Below are positions 1 through 8,360 of a stretch of DNA of 64,000 bases, one piece after another. The position numbers were made by a program, and so were the translations under genes. The DNA is from Cryomorpha ignava. Lineage in GTDB: Bacteria; Bacteroidota; Bacteroidia; Flavobacteriales_D; Cryomorphaceae. Location of the stretch: positions 1 to 64,000 of the forward strand of contig NZ_JAAGVY010000024.1 in NCBI RefSeq assembly GCF_010686655.1, given 5' to 3'. Numbering within the stretch: position 1 is the first letter of the stretch; the number at the start of each line of letters is the position of its first letter. The notes beneath the pieces were generated by a model. That model worked only from the letters and a program-made list of their open reading frames with translations, was not told the DNA's origin and searched no databases.

Positions 1-2
1 TT

Positions 3-134
3 AATCAAGAAGCACAACAAGGCCACGAATACCGCCTTGACTTCAACGGTGCTGCACTTCCTAATGGAGTGTACATTTACCGTATGACGACTCAAAATGA
101 AACAATCATTGAGAAATTTATGATTGCGAAGTAA
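3..134 (+). CDS. C-terminal fragment of a T9SS-secreted protein
   Basis: Only the last 43 codons lie in the window; the gene starts to the left. The reading ends in a typical type A sorting tail: a Gly-Val-Tyr-Ile-Tyr strand (after LPNG), a short loop, then EKFMIAK at the very end. In this family (TIGR04183 type) the tail directs export through the type IX secretion system and is removed at the cell surface. Nothing can be said about the cargo domain. A terminator hairpin follows at 222-260. Confidence 0.8.
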   Translation, partial: NQEAQQGHEYRLDFNGAALPNGVYIYRMTTQNETIIEKFMIAK

Positions 135-221
135 GAATTTGATTTTCTGAATGGAATGAGCTTGCGTGTTCTTTTGAACCGCAGGTTCTCCATCAGAAAC
201 TTGAAATCTCTGAATAATTTG

Positions 222-260
222 AAGTCCCGATCCCGAAAGGTGATCGGGACTTTTATTTTT
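222..260 (+). terminator. Rho-independent terminator after the T9SS cargo gene
   Basis: Perfect 9-bp stem GTCCCGATC (224-232) with GATCGGGAC (242-250) around a 9-nt loop, followed directly by a T-rich run. It lies about 90 bp after the stop codon of the partial gene. Confidence 0.8.
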
Positions 261-315
261 AGCCGAATTTTTATTCGTCAAATAATCTTATGTTTACATA
301 GAATCAACTATTCTG

Positions 316-537
316 ATGAGAAAACGCATAGCAGCATATATCGGTATTATTATCTCTTCTATCTATCTGCTCAACTTTACATTTGGCGTGTGGGAGTTGC
401 CAGATAATCTTCCAATAATTGGAAATCTCGATGAACTTGCAGCAGCAACTCTGCTTATTGCCTCCCTAAAACATTTCGGGATCGATTTCACAAACTTCTT
501 GTTGCCAAATAAATCGAGAAAGAAAAAGGGAGAATAA
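316..537 (+). CDS. Small membrane protein with YkvA/DUF1232-like motif
   Basis: 73 residues. One hydrophobic segment covers roughly residues 5-24. It is followed by VWELPDNLPIIGNLDELAAA, which resembles the central signature of YkvA-type (DUF1232) proteins, where a Pro-Asp-x-x-Pro turn precedes Gly-x-x-Asp-Asp/Glu. Those proteins are usually longer, so this may be a minimal relative. The C-terminus is strongly basic (KSRKKKGE). The gene stands alone between a terminator and the probable iron operon, and no function is known. An overlapping antisense frame at 363-611 is much less protein-like. Confidence 0.55.
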   Translation: MRKRIAAYIGIIISSIYLLNFTFGVWELPDNLPIIGNLDELAAATLLIASLKHFGIDFTNFLLPNKSRKKKGE

Positions 538-568
538 ATCCTCTCTCCCAATCTCCTGCATTCAATCA

Positions 569-590
569 AAATACCATATAAGCGGTATTT
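569..590. promoter_or_regulatory. Inverted repeat upstream of the probable iron operon
   Basis: AAATACC (569-575) and GGTATTT (584-590) form a perfect 7-bp inverted repeat with an 8-nt spacer. It ends 20 bp before the -7 box at 611, so it would overlap the -33 region. A repressor site is possible; the lack of a T-run argues against a terminator. The regulator is unknown. Confidence 0.35.
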
Positions 591-610
591 CAGAAACCAA
601 CGTCCGTACA

Positions 611-618
611 TACATTTG
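611..618 (+). promoter_or_regulatory. Candidate -7 box (TACATTTG) for the DUF4856-imelysin operon
   Basis: Matches the Bacteroidota consensus TAnnTTTG. Transcription would start near 624, which excludes the longer GTG start at 618 and supports translation from ATG 654. No convincing TTG -33 element is visible. Confidence 0.5.
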
Positions 619-653
619 TGCCGTTATTAAGAATTGGTTTAAATAAACATAGA

Positions 654-1811
654 ATGATAAAGATATCACTACTGGCTCTCGGATTATCAACCCTATTACT
701 CACTTCATGCAGTGAAGATGATGACTCGCCAGCTACCGAAAATCCGCCGCAAGGCTATACAGTGCCCGAAACTTATAATTTCACAGATGGCAATGGCAAT
801 AGTACAGTCAATTTTTCCGGTCAAACCGAAAGATTAGATCAACTATCTGAATTAACATCTAAAATGAAGTCTGCAAATAATGCGGGCACAGCCATTTCAG
901 CGCAAGATTTAAAAGACATGTTTGCAAATGTGAACAACGACGGAAATGGAAATTTCAGTTTTACATCATCAAAGCAATTGCGAGATAAATGTGCCACTCA
1001 GTTTTCAAATGCAGAAGAAGTCAAAAGTGAATTTGAAACTATGATGGACGACCTGGCAGCAATAAGCCAAGCCACCGTTGCCGGAGAAACTAATGGACAG
1101 AATGGAGTTGCGGGTATTGTGCAATCGCCTGATGGCGGACCATATTTAATGACTGCGAATGGACAGGAATATACCCAGCTTATTTCAAAAGGATTGATGG
1201 GTGCTGTTTTTTATCATCAAATGACATCGTATTATCTCACTGATGCGAAAATTGGTGATGCCGTTGATAATTCCACAGCAGTAAATCCGGGAGAGGAAAA
1301 ATATTATACAGATATGGAGCATCATTGGGATGAAGCTTTTGGATATTTTACATCGGCTACTAATTTTCCTGAAGAAGGAACTGACCGTTTTTGGGGTGAA
1401 TACAGTAATGTAGTTGATCCACAACTTGGCTCAAACGCCAAATTGATGAATGCCTTTTTAACCGGGAGAGCTGCAATAAGCAATGATGATATGACCACCA
1501 AAAACCAGCAACGAGATATCATTATTGCCGAAATGGAACGCGTGGTAGCCGCTACTGCGATACACTACATGAATAAAGCACGAGATCAGTTTGCCAATGA
1601 TGCCAAACGAAATCACTTCCTCTCCGAAGGTTCTGGTTTTATTAGTAGCCTGCGGTTTAACACAAGCTCGACTTTGACTCCACAAGAAATCAATAGTCTA
1701 GAGGCTATGTTGGGTGATAACTTTTATGAAGTTACCATCTCTGATATCCTCTCAATACGCGATGAACTTAGCGACACTTTCGGAATGAATGCATTTAAAA
1801 ATGATCTTTAA
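654..1811 (+). CDS. DUF4856-type lipoprotein, first gene of probable iron operon
   Basis: About 385 residues. The start at ATG 654 gives a clean lipoprotein signal: basic N-terminus, hydrophobic core and lipobox LTSC with Cys19, followed by an acidic SEDDD run of the kind that sends Bacteroidota lipoproteins to the cell surface. The body matches my recollection of DUF4856, a family found beside imelysin genes in Bacteroidota: a YNF-T-D-G start, and conserved WDEAFGYFTSATNFPEE and RFWGEYSN stretches near the middle. The next gene starts 1 nt after its stop codon, so they are surely cotranscribed. A role in iron binding or acquisition is inferred from the neighbours only. A longer frame from GTG 618 is rejected because it hides the signal peptide. 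Confidence 0.8.
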   Translation: MIKISLLALGLSTLLLTSCSEDDDSPATENPPQGYTVPETYNFTDGNGNSTVNFSGQTERLDQLSELTSKMKSANNAGTAISAQDLKDMFANVNNDGNGNFSFTSSKQLRDKCATQFSNAEEVKSEFETMMDDLAAISQATVAGETNGQNGVAGIVQSPDGGPYLMTANGQEYTQLISKGLMGAVFYHQMTSYYLTDAKIGDAVDNSTAVNPGEEKYYTDMEHHWDEAFGYFTSATNFPEEGTDRFWGEYSNVVDPQLGSNAKLMNAFLTGRAAISNDDMTTKNQQRDIIIAEMERVVAATAIHYMNKARDQFANDAKRNHFLSEGSGFISSLRFNTSSTLTPQEINSLEAMLGDNFYEVTISDILSIRDELSDTFGMNAFKNDL

Positions 1812-1812
1812 A

Positions 1813-2934
1813 ATGAAGCTAAAAAGTGGGATATTTAAGCACATCGGCATTATAGCCGTTGTGCTTTTTCTAGTTTCCTGCAAGGGCGATGATGACGCAG
1901 GTGGTGGTTCAGACAGTTTTGATCGTAAAGCGATGCTCGCCAATCTGGCTGATAATGTAATACTACCCGCATATGATTCTTTGACCGTGGCAACAAATCA
2001 GTTGCATGAGAGCACAGAATTTCTTATTCAATCAACTACTGCCGAAAATATTGAGCAGGTGAGAACTGTTTGGAAAACTACCCTCACCCAATGGCAGTAT
2101 GCAGGGGTGTACGATCTTGGCCCGGCATCAGACAATGGCCTCGTGTCATTTTTCAATCTATATCCGGTTTCAACGATCCATATAGAAGAAAATATCGCCT
2201 CGGGAAATTACAATCTAGAAAGTGCTGCAAACATCAATGCAGTAGGCTTGGAAGCAATAGATTACCTTCTTTTTGGACTAGAGACTGACGCAGAAATGTT
2301 AGCTACTTTTTTTACAGAAAATCCTGATCACTTAACTTATCTAATTGATAATACCAACCTGTTAAAAACCAAAGCACAAACTACTTTATCTGCATGGCAG
2401 GATGGTTATGCCACTACTTTTAAAAATGCTTCAGGCACGGATATCGGCAGCGCGCTGGGGCAATTGGTAAACTCGTCTATTCAATATCTTGAAATTCATA
2501 TTCGGGATGCAAAAATTGGAATTCCTTCAGGTGCGAGGTCGAGTTCAGGTCTGCCCTTACCCCTTCAGGTCGAAGGGTATTACAATGGATCTGTTTCAAA
2601 AGAAATGTTGATAAAGGGAATGGATGGTTGGAAAAATATGTTCAACGGAAATTCCAGAAATGGAGACCAGGGAACAGGATTAGATGATTATCTCAAATTT
2701 CTGGGAACCAGTTTCGATGGAAACCCTCTTCATGAAGAAATAAACGGCAGATTAACTATGGCCGCAAATCAAACCGAAGAATTGGCCACAGATTTAAAAA
2801 CTGCGGTTGTGAACCAGCAAGAAGAATGCCTGAGTATTTTTGATGAGTTACAACGCACCATAGTATTGCTAAAAGTCGATATGACTTCTGCTATGGGAAT
2901 ACAAATTACTTATGTAGATAATGATGGCGATTAA
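1813..2934 (+). CDS. Imelysin-like (M75 family) lipoprotein
   Basis: 373 residues with a lipobox LVSC (Cys23) and a KGDDD acidic run, so probably an outer-membrane lipoprotein. The repeated helical imelysin pattern is present: VRTVWKTTLTQWQYAGVYDLGP near residues 70-95, and a second-half set including IHIRDAKIGIP and the GLDDYL repeat counterpart. Classical imelysins carry GxHxxE. Here the aligned segment reads VGLEAIDYLLFG, so the His is replaced by Glu and the Glu by Asp, as in a divergent subgroup. Imelysins are linked to periplasmic or surface iron handling; peptidase activity is doubtful in the family. In-frame ATGs at 1789 and 1801 are possible but would overlap the upstream gene and lengthen the N-terminus. 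Confidence 0.85.
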   Translation: MKLKSGIFKHIGIIAVVLFLVSCKGDDDAGGGSDSFDRKAMLANLADNVILPAYDSLTVATNQLHESTEFLIQSTTAENIEQVRTVWKTTLTQWQYAGVYDLGPASDNGLVSFFNLYPVSTIHIEENIASGNYNLESAANINAVGLEAIDYLLFGLETDAEMLATFFTENPDHLTYLIDNTNLLKTKAQTTLSAWQDGYATTFKNASGTDIGSALGQLVNSSIQYLEIHIRDAKIGIPSGARSSSGLPLPLQVEGYYNGSVSKEMLIKGMDGWKNMFNGNSRNGDQGTGLDDYLKFLGTSFDGNPLHEEINGRLTMAANQTEELATDLKTAVVNQQEECLSIFDELQRTIVLLKVDMTSAMGIQITYVDNDGD

Positions 2935-4279
2935 GAACAAATTAGCTTCAATATCATTATTTGCCGATAAGGTTGAAAGCACAGCACCTCTCGCCGTATT
3001 TCGAATTGTTTTTGGCATAATGATGTTTGCTTCTATTGTTCGGTTTTGGGCTAAAGGATGGATTTACGATCTTTATATTGCTCCAAAATATTTTTTCACT
3101 TACCCCTATTTTGAATGGGTAAAACCATTGGGCGATCCCGGAATGTACATTATTTTTGGGCTATGTGGCATCTTTGCGCTGGCCATAGCATTTGGATTCT
3201 TCTACCGTTTCGCAGCTGCGGGATTCTTTCTGACTTTTACGTATATCGAACTTCTTGACAAGACCAATTATCTAAATCATTACTATTTTGTTTCGCTTGC
3301 TGCTCTTTTATTGATTTTTATTCCTGCCAACAGGCGATTTTCTTTGGATGTAAGATTCGGAAGAGTTAAAGCAGCTTCGCTTGCTCCACAGATCTATCGC
3401 AGAATTGTGATGCTACAGCTCGGAATGGTTTACTTCTTTGCTGGATTGGCAAAATTAAATTCCGATTGGCTCCTTCATGCTCAACCACTCAAAATCTGGC
3501 TAAAGGCTTATGGTCATTGGCCTGTTGTGGGTAGTCTATTCGATTCAAATTGGCTGCCTTATGTTTTTAGTTGGAGCGGAGCGATTTACGATCTCACTAT
3601 TCCTTTCTTCCTATTGGCAAATAGAACAAGACCTTTTGCTTATTTCGCAGTCATCGGATTTCATATGGTTACAGCAATGCTTTTTCCTATTGGAATGTTC
3701 CCATATATTATGATAGGCGCGACACTTATTTTCTTTCCGCCAAAATTTCATGATAGACTGCTATCTTTCTTGCGAGAAAAGAAAAGTCAGCTGTCGGCCG
3801 TATTAAAGTCTCCCCCAAAAGTTGCGTATTCATTTATCGTGCTTTTTGTGGTTTTTCAAATTCTATTTCCTTTCCGTCACTTATTGTATCCCGGTGAGGT
3901 ATCCTGGCACGAACAAGGATATCGCTTTAGCTGGCGTGTAATGCTTATGGAAAAAGCGGGAACAGCATTCTTTCATGTTAAAGATGAAGGTTCACCACGA
4001 GCCTTGGCGGTAAATAATAGGTTGTTTTTAACGCCAACTCAAGAAAAAATGATGGCTACTCAACCAGATATGTTGGTGCAGTATGCTCATTTTTTGAGAG
4101 AATATTATGAAAAAGAAGGCATGCGCAATCCAGAAGTTACTGCCGATGTGTATGTGACTTTAAACGGAAGGCAGAGCAAATTATTTATTGACAACACCGT
4201 AGATCTTTCGGGAGAGTCAGATACATGGAAACCAAAAACATGGGTATTGCCCTTTGATGATGAAATCAGCGGTATTTAG
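2921..4279 (+). CDS. HTTM-domain membrane protein (vitamin K carboxylase-like)
   Basis: 452 residues. At least five hydrophobic segments lie in residues 20-300, followed by a soluble C-terminal part of about 130 residues. The membrane half fits the HTTM domain shared with vitamin K-dependent gamma-glutamyl carboxylase: PLAVFRIVFGIMMF near the N-terminus, YFFAGLAKLNSDWL around residue 165, and the conserved AIYDLTIPFFLL segment. The soluble part contains HEQGYRFSWRVMLMEKAG, also typical of bacterial homologues. The reaction is unknown. It overlaps the imelysin gene by 14 bp and the receptor gene by about 20 bp, which implies translational coupling. It may modify a lipoprotein of the same operon, but that is inference. 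Confidence 0.85.
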   Translation: MMAIKNKLASISLFADKVESTAPLAVFRIVFGIMMFASIVRFWAKGWIYDLYIAPKYFFTYPYFEWVKPLGDPGMYIIFGLCGIFALAIAFGFFYRFAAAGFFLTFTYIELLDKTNYLNHYYFVSLAALLLIFIPANRRFSLDVRFGRVKAASLAPQIYRRIVMLQLGMVYFFAGLAKLNSDWLLHAQPLKIWLKAYGHWPVVGSLFDSNWLPYVFSWSGAIYDLTIPFFLLANRTRPFAYFAVIGFHMVTAMLFPIGMFPYIMIGATLIFFPPKFHDRLLSFLREKKSQLSAVLKSPPKVAYSFIVLFVVFQILFPFRHLLYPGEVSWHEQGYRFSWRVMLMEKAGTAFFHVKDEGSPRALAVNNRLFLTPTQEKMMATQPDMLVQYAHFLREYYEKEGMRNPEVTADVYVTLNGRQSKLFIDNTVDLSGESDTWKPKTWVLPFDDEISGI

Positions 4280-6665
4280 CATTTTCTTCATATTTATAAC
4301 CTGTTCAATAGCAGTTGGACAGTCGGAGCTTTCCATACGGGTATTGGATAAGAGTGGAACGGCTCTTGGCGATGCAGATGTATATATTCAGCCGGATAAA
4401 AGTCTACTCAAAACAAATAGAATGGGTATGGTTAAAACCCATTTGCCGAAAGGCGAAAAAAGCGTAACCGTTTTTAAAACAGGATATAAAAATGAGTTGT
4501 TTACATTAACTTTTTACTCGGATACTACGCTTACTGTTGAGCTTTCAGTGCTTAGTGCAGACCTGGAAGTGGTTGAAATAAAGCTGGAAGAAAACGCCGG
4601 GTTTGGTTTGACCAGAATGCGGAGCGTAGAAGGATTCGGAATTTATGCAGGGAAGAAAAATGAGGTTTTGCTTCCAGATGAAATTGATGCCAATAAAGCG
4701 ACCAACAGTGCCAGGCAGGTATATGCGCGTATTCCCGGACTGAATATTTGGGAAAGCGATGGTGCCGGAATTCAATTGGGAATAGGTGTACGCGGACTAA
4801 GCCCAAACCGCACTGCAAATATCAATGTAAGACAAAACGGTTATGACATTAGTGCTGATGCGCTGGGATATCCCGAAAGCTATTATACGCCACCATTAGA
4901 GGCGGTTGAAAGAATTGAATTTATACGCGGTGCCGCGTCACTTCAATACGGAACCCAGTTTGGCGGAATGCTGAATTTTGTAATGAAACATGGGGAACAA
5001 AAGAAACCTCTGGAAGTATCTACGCGTCAAACTGTTGGGAGTAATGGCTTATTTAGTAGCTTTAATAGTCTCGGTGGCACAAAAGGAAAATCATCGTATT
5101 ACGGCTATTACCAATACAAGCGCGGCGATGGATGGCGCGACAATTCCGGGTTTGAAGTCAATACAGCCTATGCTGCATACAGTTACGCCATTAAAGAAGA
5201 TTGGAAAATAAGCTTTGACTTTACGCACATGGATTATTTGGCGCAGCAAGGTGGTGGGCTTACAGATGCGCAGTTTGAGGATGATCCGAGGCAATCAAAC
5301 CGAAACAGAAACTGGTTTAAGGTGAACTGGAATATAGCATCAATCAATCTGGACGGAAAAATATCGAAGAGCAGCAGTGTAAATTTCAGAACTTTCGGTT
5401 TGCTAGCAAAGCGGCAGTCATTGGGCTATTTGGGCAGTGCAAACCGGCTAGACGATGAATCCAGGAACCGAGATCTGATTTATGGTGAATTCAGAAACCT
5501 CGGCGGTGAGTTGCGCTTTATGCATAGATACGAGATTGCCGGTAGGCGAAATATACTGCTCCTTGGTGGACGCGCTTACTATGGAAACAGCTTAAGCCAA
5601 CAAGGAAGTGCAAATAGCAATTCAACACCTGACTTTGAATTTTTAAATCCCAACCAACCAGATAAAAGTGATTACGACTTTGATAATATCAATTATGCGC
5701 TTTTCGCCGAGCAGATTATTTACTTGTCTGAAAAACTCACATTAACACCGGGAATCCGCTATGAAAACATCCTTACAAGTGCCGATGGAAATTACTATAG
5801 CTATCTGAAAAATACAGTTGGTGATACGCTGGAAGTAAATGAATATGCCGAAATAAGAGAGCGCAACCGTGGAATCGTACTCGGTGGAATTGGATTAAGC
5901 TACACCCATTCTGAAAAGCTGGAGACGTACGGAAATATTTCTCAAAATTATCGAGCCATCAACTATAGCGATATTCGCATTGACAACCCATCGCTGCAAA
6001 TCGACCCGAATATTGAGGATGAGCGGGGTTTTAATGCCGACATTGGTGTTAGAGGTGGAAATGAGCATTTTAGATATGATGTGAGCTTGTATTATCTTGC
6101 ATACAAAAATCGGATTGGCTCTATTCAAATGCGCGATCCTGAAACATTTCAGTTTTACAGATACCGTACGAATATCGCCGATTCTCGAGCAGTTGGGATA
6201 GAGGCTTACGCCGAATGGTTAGCAGTAAAACAAACTGATGAGCAGCACTTTGGACTTGCGATTTTCGGAAACTTCGCCTTGAATGAAGCTGAATACTCTG
6301 AAGATAATGATTTAAGCATAAGCGGAAATAAAGTTGAGCTAACCCCGGAAATTATGATTCGAAGCGGCCTGCGAAGTACCTGGAAGAATATTTCCGCCAC
6401 TTTTCAGGTAAGCATGACTGGAGAACAATACACAGATGCCACCAATGCCGTGCAAACCCCAAATGCTGTAAATGGTATCATTCCAACCTACACCGTGTTG
6501 GATTTGTCATTAGCCTATAAACCGGGCAAATTTAAAATTGAAACAGGAATAAACAACTTATCAAACGCTGCATATTATACGCGTCGCGCAGATGGATATC
6601 CCGGGCCTGGTATTATTCCGTCTGATGGGATAAGTGGATATTTAACTGTAGGTTATACTTTTTAA
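4257..6665 (+). CDS. TonB-dependent receptor, FecA-like, probable iron uptake
   Basis: About 802 residues. Signal peptide MMKSAVFSIFFIFITCSIAVGQ, then a carboxypeptidase-D-like beta domain (ELSIRVLDKSGTALGDADVY), then the plug with NSARQVYARIPGLNIWESDG and GIGVRGLSPNRTANINVRQN at about residues 150-190, then a barrel ending in the aromatic LTVGYTF. The plug wording is that of FecA-type ferric-citrate or siderophore receptors. The start lies inside the end of the HTTM gene; ATG 4257 and 4260 are equally good. It closes the four-gene operon, giving outer-membrane import to match the two lipoproteins. The ligand is not shown by the sequence. No terminator is evident before csaA. Confidence 0.88.
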   Translation: MMKSAVFSIFFIFITCSIAVGQSELSIRVLDKSGTALGDADVYIQPDKSLLKTNRMGMVKTHLPKGEKSVTVFKTGYKNELFTLTFYSDTTLTVELSVLSADLEVVEIKLEENAGFGLTRMRSVEGFGIYAGKKNEVLLPDEIDANKATNSARQVYARIPGLNIWESDGAGIQLGIGVRGLSPNRTANINVRQNGYDISADALGYPESYYTPPLEAVERIEFIRGAASLQYGTQFGGMLNFVMKHGEQKKPLEVSTRQTVGSNGLFSSFNSLGGTKGKSSYYGYYQYKRGDGWRDNSGFEVNTAYAAYSYAIKEDWKISFDFTHMDYLAQQGGGLTDAQFEDDPRQSNRNRNWFKVNWNIASINLDGKISKSSSVNFRTFGLLAKRQSLGYLGSANRLDDESRNRDLIYGEFRNLGGELRFMHRYEIAGRRNILLLGGRAYYGNSLSQQGSANSNSTPDFEFLNPNQPDKSDYDFDNINYALFAEQIIYLSEKLTLTPGIRYENILTSADGNYYSYLKNTVGDTLEVNEYAEIRERNRGIVLGGIGLSYTHSEKLETYGNISQNYRAINYSDIRIDNPSLQIDPNIEDERGFNADIGVRGGNEHFRYDVSLYYLAYKNRIGSIQMRDPETFQFYRYRTNIADSRAVGIEAYAEWLAVKQTDEQHFGLAIFGNFALNEAEYSEDNDLSISGNKVELTPEIMIRSGLRSTWKNISATFQVSMTGEQYTDATNAVQTPNAVNGIIPTYTVLDLSLAYKPGKFKIETGINNLSNAAYYTRRADGYPGPGIIPSDGISGYLTVGYTF

Positions 6666-6693
6666 AGGACTAAAGGAGATTTCGTAGTTCTTG

Positions 6694-6701
6694 TACATTT
6701 G
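6694..6701 (+). promoter_or_regulatory. Candidate -7 box (TACATTTG) for csaA
   Basis: TAnnTTTG match 18 bp before the ATG at 6719, in the 53-bp gap after the receptor gene. It suggests csaA has its own promoter. Confidence 0.45.
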
Positions 6702-6718
6702 ATTGTAAAATTGATAAA

Positions 6719-7060
6719 ATGAGCCGTAAGCCTTTTATAGAATGGTCAGATTTTGAGAAAATTGATATCCGGACAGGTACCATAATAACTGTTGAGAATT
6801 TTGATAAAGCCCGTAAACCGGCTTATAAGTTATGGATCGATTTTGGCGAATTGGGTGAATTAAAAACCAGTGCACAAATAACAGATATTTACAGCCTAAA
6901 TTCGCTCAAAGGCAAGCAAGTTCTGGCGATTGTAAATTTTAAACCCAAACAAATTGCTGATTTTATGAGTGAATGCTTGGTTTTGGGCGTTTATACAAAT
7001 AATGGGGTTGTGCTCTTAGAAACAGAGCGCGGTATCGGGAATGGCGAAAGAGTAGGATAA
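6719..7060 (+). CDS. csaA: CsaA-like tRNA-binding-domain protein
   Basis: 113 residues, the usual length of CsaA. The whole protein is one tRNA-binding OB fold of the EMAP-II/YgjH type: FEKIDIRTGTI at residues 13-23, LKTSAQITDIY in the middle, then VLAIVNFKPKQIADFMSECLVLG, where the family carries its conserved dimer-interface and substrate-loop residues. CsaA has been described as a chaperone-like protein that assists secretion in Bacillus; in most bacteria its role is unclear. It is monocistronic and ends at a bidirectional terminator shared with dnaN. Confidence 0.88.
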   Translation: MSRKPFIEWSDFEKIDIRTGTIITVENFDKARKPAYKLWIDFGELGELKTSAQITDIYSLNSLKGKQVLAIVNFKPKQIADFMSECLVLGVYTNNGVVLLETERGIGNGERVG

Positions 7061-7090
7061 ATTGAGTAAATATCAGGCCCAACAATAAAA

Positions 7091-7120
7091 AAACCGCCAA
7101 ACAAAGGTGTGTGGCGGTTT
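7091..7120. terminator. Bidirectional terminator between csaA and dnaN
   Basis: Stem AAACCGCCA (7091-7099) with TGGCGGTTT (7112-7120) and a 12-nt loop. The minus strand runs into eight T residues, giving a strong dnaN terminator. The plus strand has a shorter T stretch and serves csaA. Confidence 0.8.
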
Positions 7121-7151
7121 TCAAGACTATTTTTTGATTAAAAAAGTGAGA

Positions 7152-8273
7152 TTATGCGTTAAGCATAACCGGCATAACAAGCATCAAAATATCTTCTTCT
7201 GCATTATCAGTATTCACAGGAACTAGAATTCCGGCACGGTTTGGAGCGCTTAGCTGAAGCTCTACATCTTCCGTATCGAGATTATTCAACATTTCGATCA
7301 AAAAGCGTGAGTTAAAGCCAATTTCCATATCGTCGCCTTCGTAACTGCATGATAGTCTTTCATTTGCTTCATTAGAGAAGTCAAGATCTTCAGCAGATAC
7401 AGAAAGCTCGCTGCCGCTAATGCGAAGACGTACCTGATGCGTAGTTTTATTTGAGAAGATAGAAACCCTTCTGATAGAGCCAAGCAGGGCAGCGCGGGCA
7501 ACCAACATTCTATTCGGATTGTCTTTTGGAATAACCGCTTCGTAATTCGGATATTTTCCATCTATCAAGCGGGCTATAACCACATTGCCCTCAAATGAAA
7601 GTTTTAGGTTTTTACCATCAAACTCCATATTAACATCGGCTGTACTCGAGGCAAGAATACTCTTTAAAAGATTGAGTGGTTTCTTTGGAACGATAAACGA
7701 AGCAGTTTTATCTGCTTTAGCATCGCGTCGTGTATAGCGAACGAGTTTGTGAGCATCGGTGGCCACAAATCTCAACTCATCTGAAGAAAATTCGCAAAAT
7801 ATACCTGACATTACTGGGCGTAAATCATCATTTCCGGTAGCAAAAATCGTTTTTTGGATTGCTTCAGACAACACCTCTGAAGTAACCATTACGCTTGATG
7901 GGTCATCCATTTCCGGGTTTTTAGGAAACTCGTCGGCAGTAAATCCGGCGAGCTTACTTTTTCCATAAGAACTCGAAATTTCAACGCCAAGTGTCGCCTC
8001 ATCAATTGTAAAAGTCAGTGGCTGCTCGGGAAGCGTTTTTAGATAATCTAAAAGTAACCTCGCCGGTACAGCGATAGAGCCTTGTTCTTCGGCTTTTACT
8101 TCTACGGTAGTAATCATTGTAGTTTCCAGGTCGCTGGCAGAAATTGTCAGTTGATTGGTATCTAGCTCCAATAAAAAATTATCGAGAATTGGCAGCGTAT
8201 TATTTGTAGAAAGAACGCCGCTAACTGTTTGCAAGCGCTTTAGTAAATCTGTACTAGTAATAATGAACTTCAT
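7152..8273 (-). CDS. dnaN: DNA polymerase III beta subunit (sliding clamp)
   Basis: 373 residues, the normal length for the clamp, made of three similar domains of about 120 residues. It starts MKFIITSTDLLKRLQTVSGV, as DnaN proteins do, has LPILDNFLLEL in domain 1, and ends in LMLVMPVMLN, the conserved C-terminal strand that contacts replication partners (usual form MPM-L). The protein encircles DNA as a dimer and tethers polymerase III. No dnaA or recF is beside it, so this is not the classical dnaA-dnaN arrangement, which is common in Bacteroidota. A -7 box lies 38 bp upstream. Confidence 0.97.
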   Translation of the reverse strand: MKFIITSTDLLKRLQTVSGVLSTNNTLPILDNFLLELDTNQLTISASDLETTMITTVEVKAEEQGSIAVPARLLLDYLKTLPEQPLTFTIDEATLGVEISSSYGKSKLAGFTADEFPKNPEMDDPSSVMVTSEVLSEAIQKTIFATGNDDLRPVMSGIFCEFSSDELRFVATDAHKLVRYTRRDAKADKTASFIVPKKPLNLLKSILASSTADVNMEFDGKNLKLSFEGNVVIARLIDGKYPNYEAVIPKDNPNRMLVARAALLGSIRRVSIFSNKTTHQVRLRISGSELSVSAEDLDFSNEANERLSCSYEGDDMEIGFNSRFLIEMLNNLDTEDVELQLSAPNRAGILVPVNTDNAEEDILMLVMPVMLNA

Positions 8274-8310
8274 GATAAAAAGAAAGTTTCAGCTTAGCTG
8301 TTTGTGGCGA

Positions 8311-8318
8311 CAAATATA
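8311..8318 (-). promoter_or_regulatory. Candidate -7 box (TATATTTG) for dnaN
   Basis: Reads TATATTTG on the minus strand, ending 38 bp before the dnaN ATG, so the leader would be about 30 nt. Confidence 0.5.
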
Positions 8319-8360
8319 ATTGATTCAAACGAAGTAATAGAATAAGATTTTGAACAAGCT

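Noticed and set aside
156-407. 83-codon plus-strand frame after the T9SS gene tail
   Set aside because: It runs through the terminator hairpin and overlaps the better YkvA-like frame.
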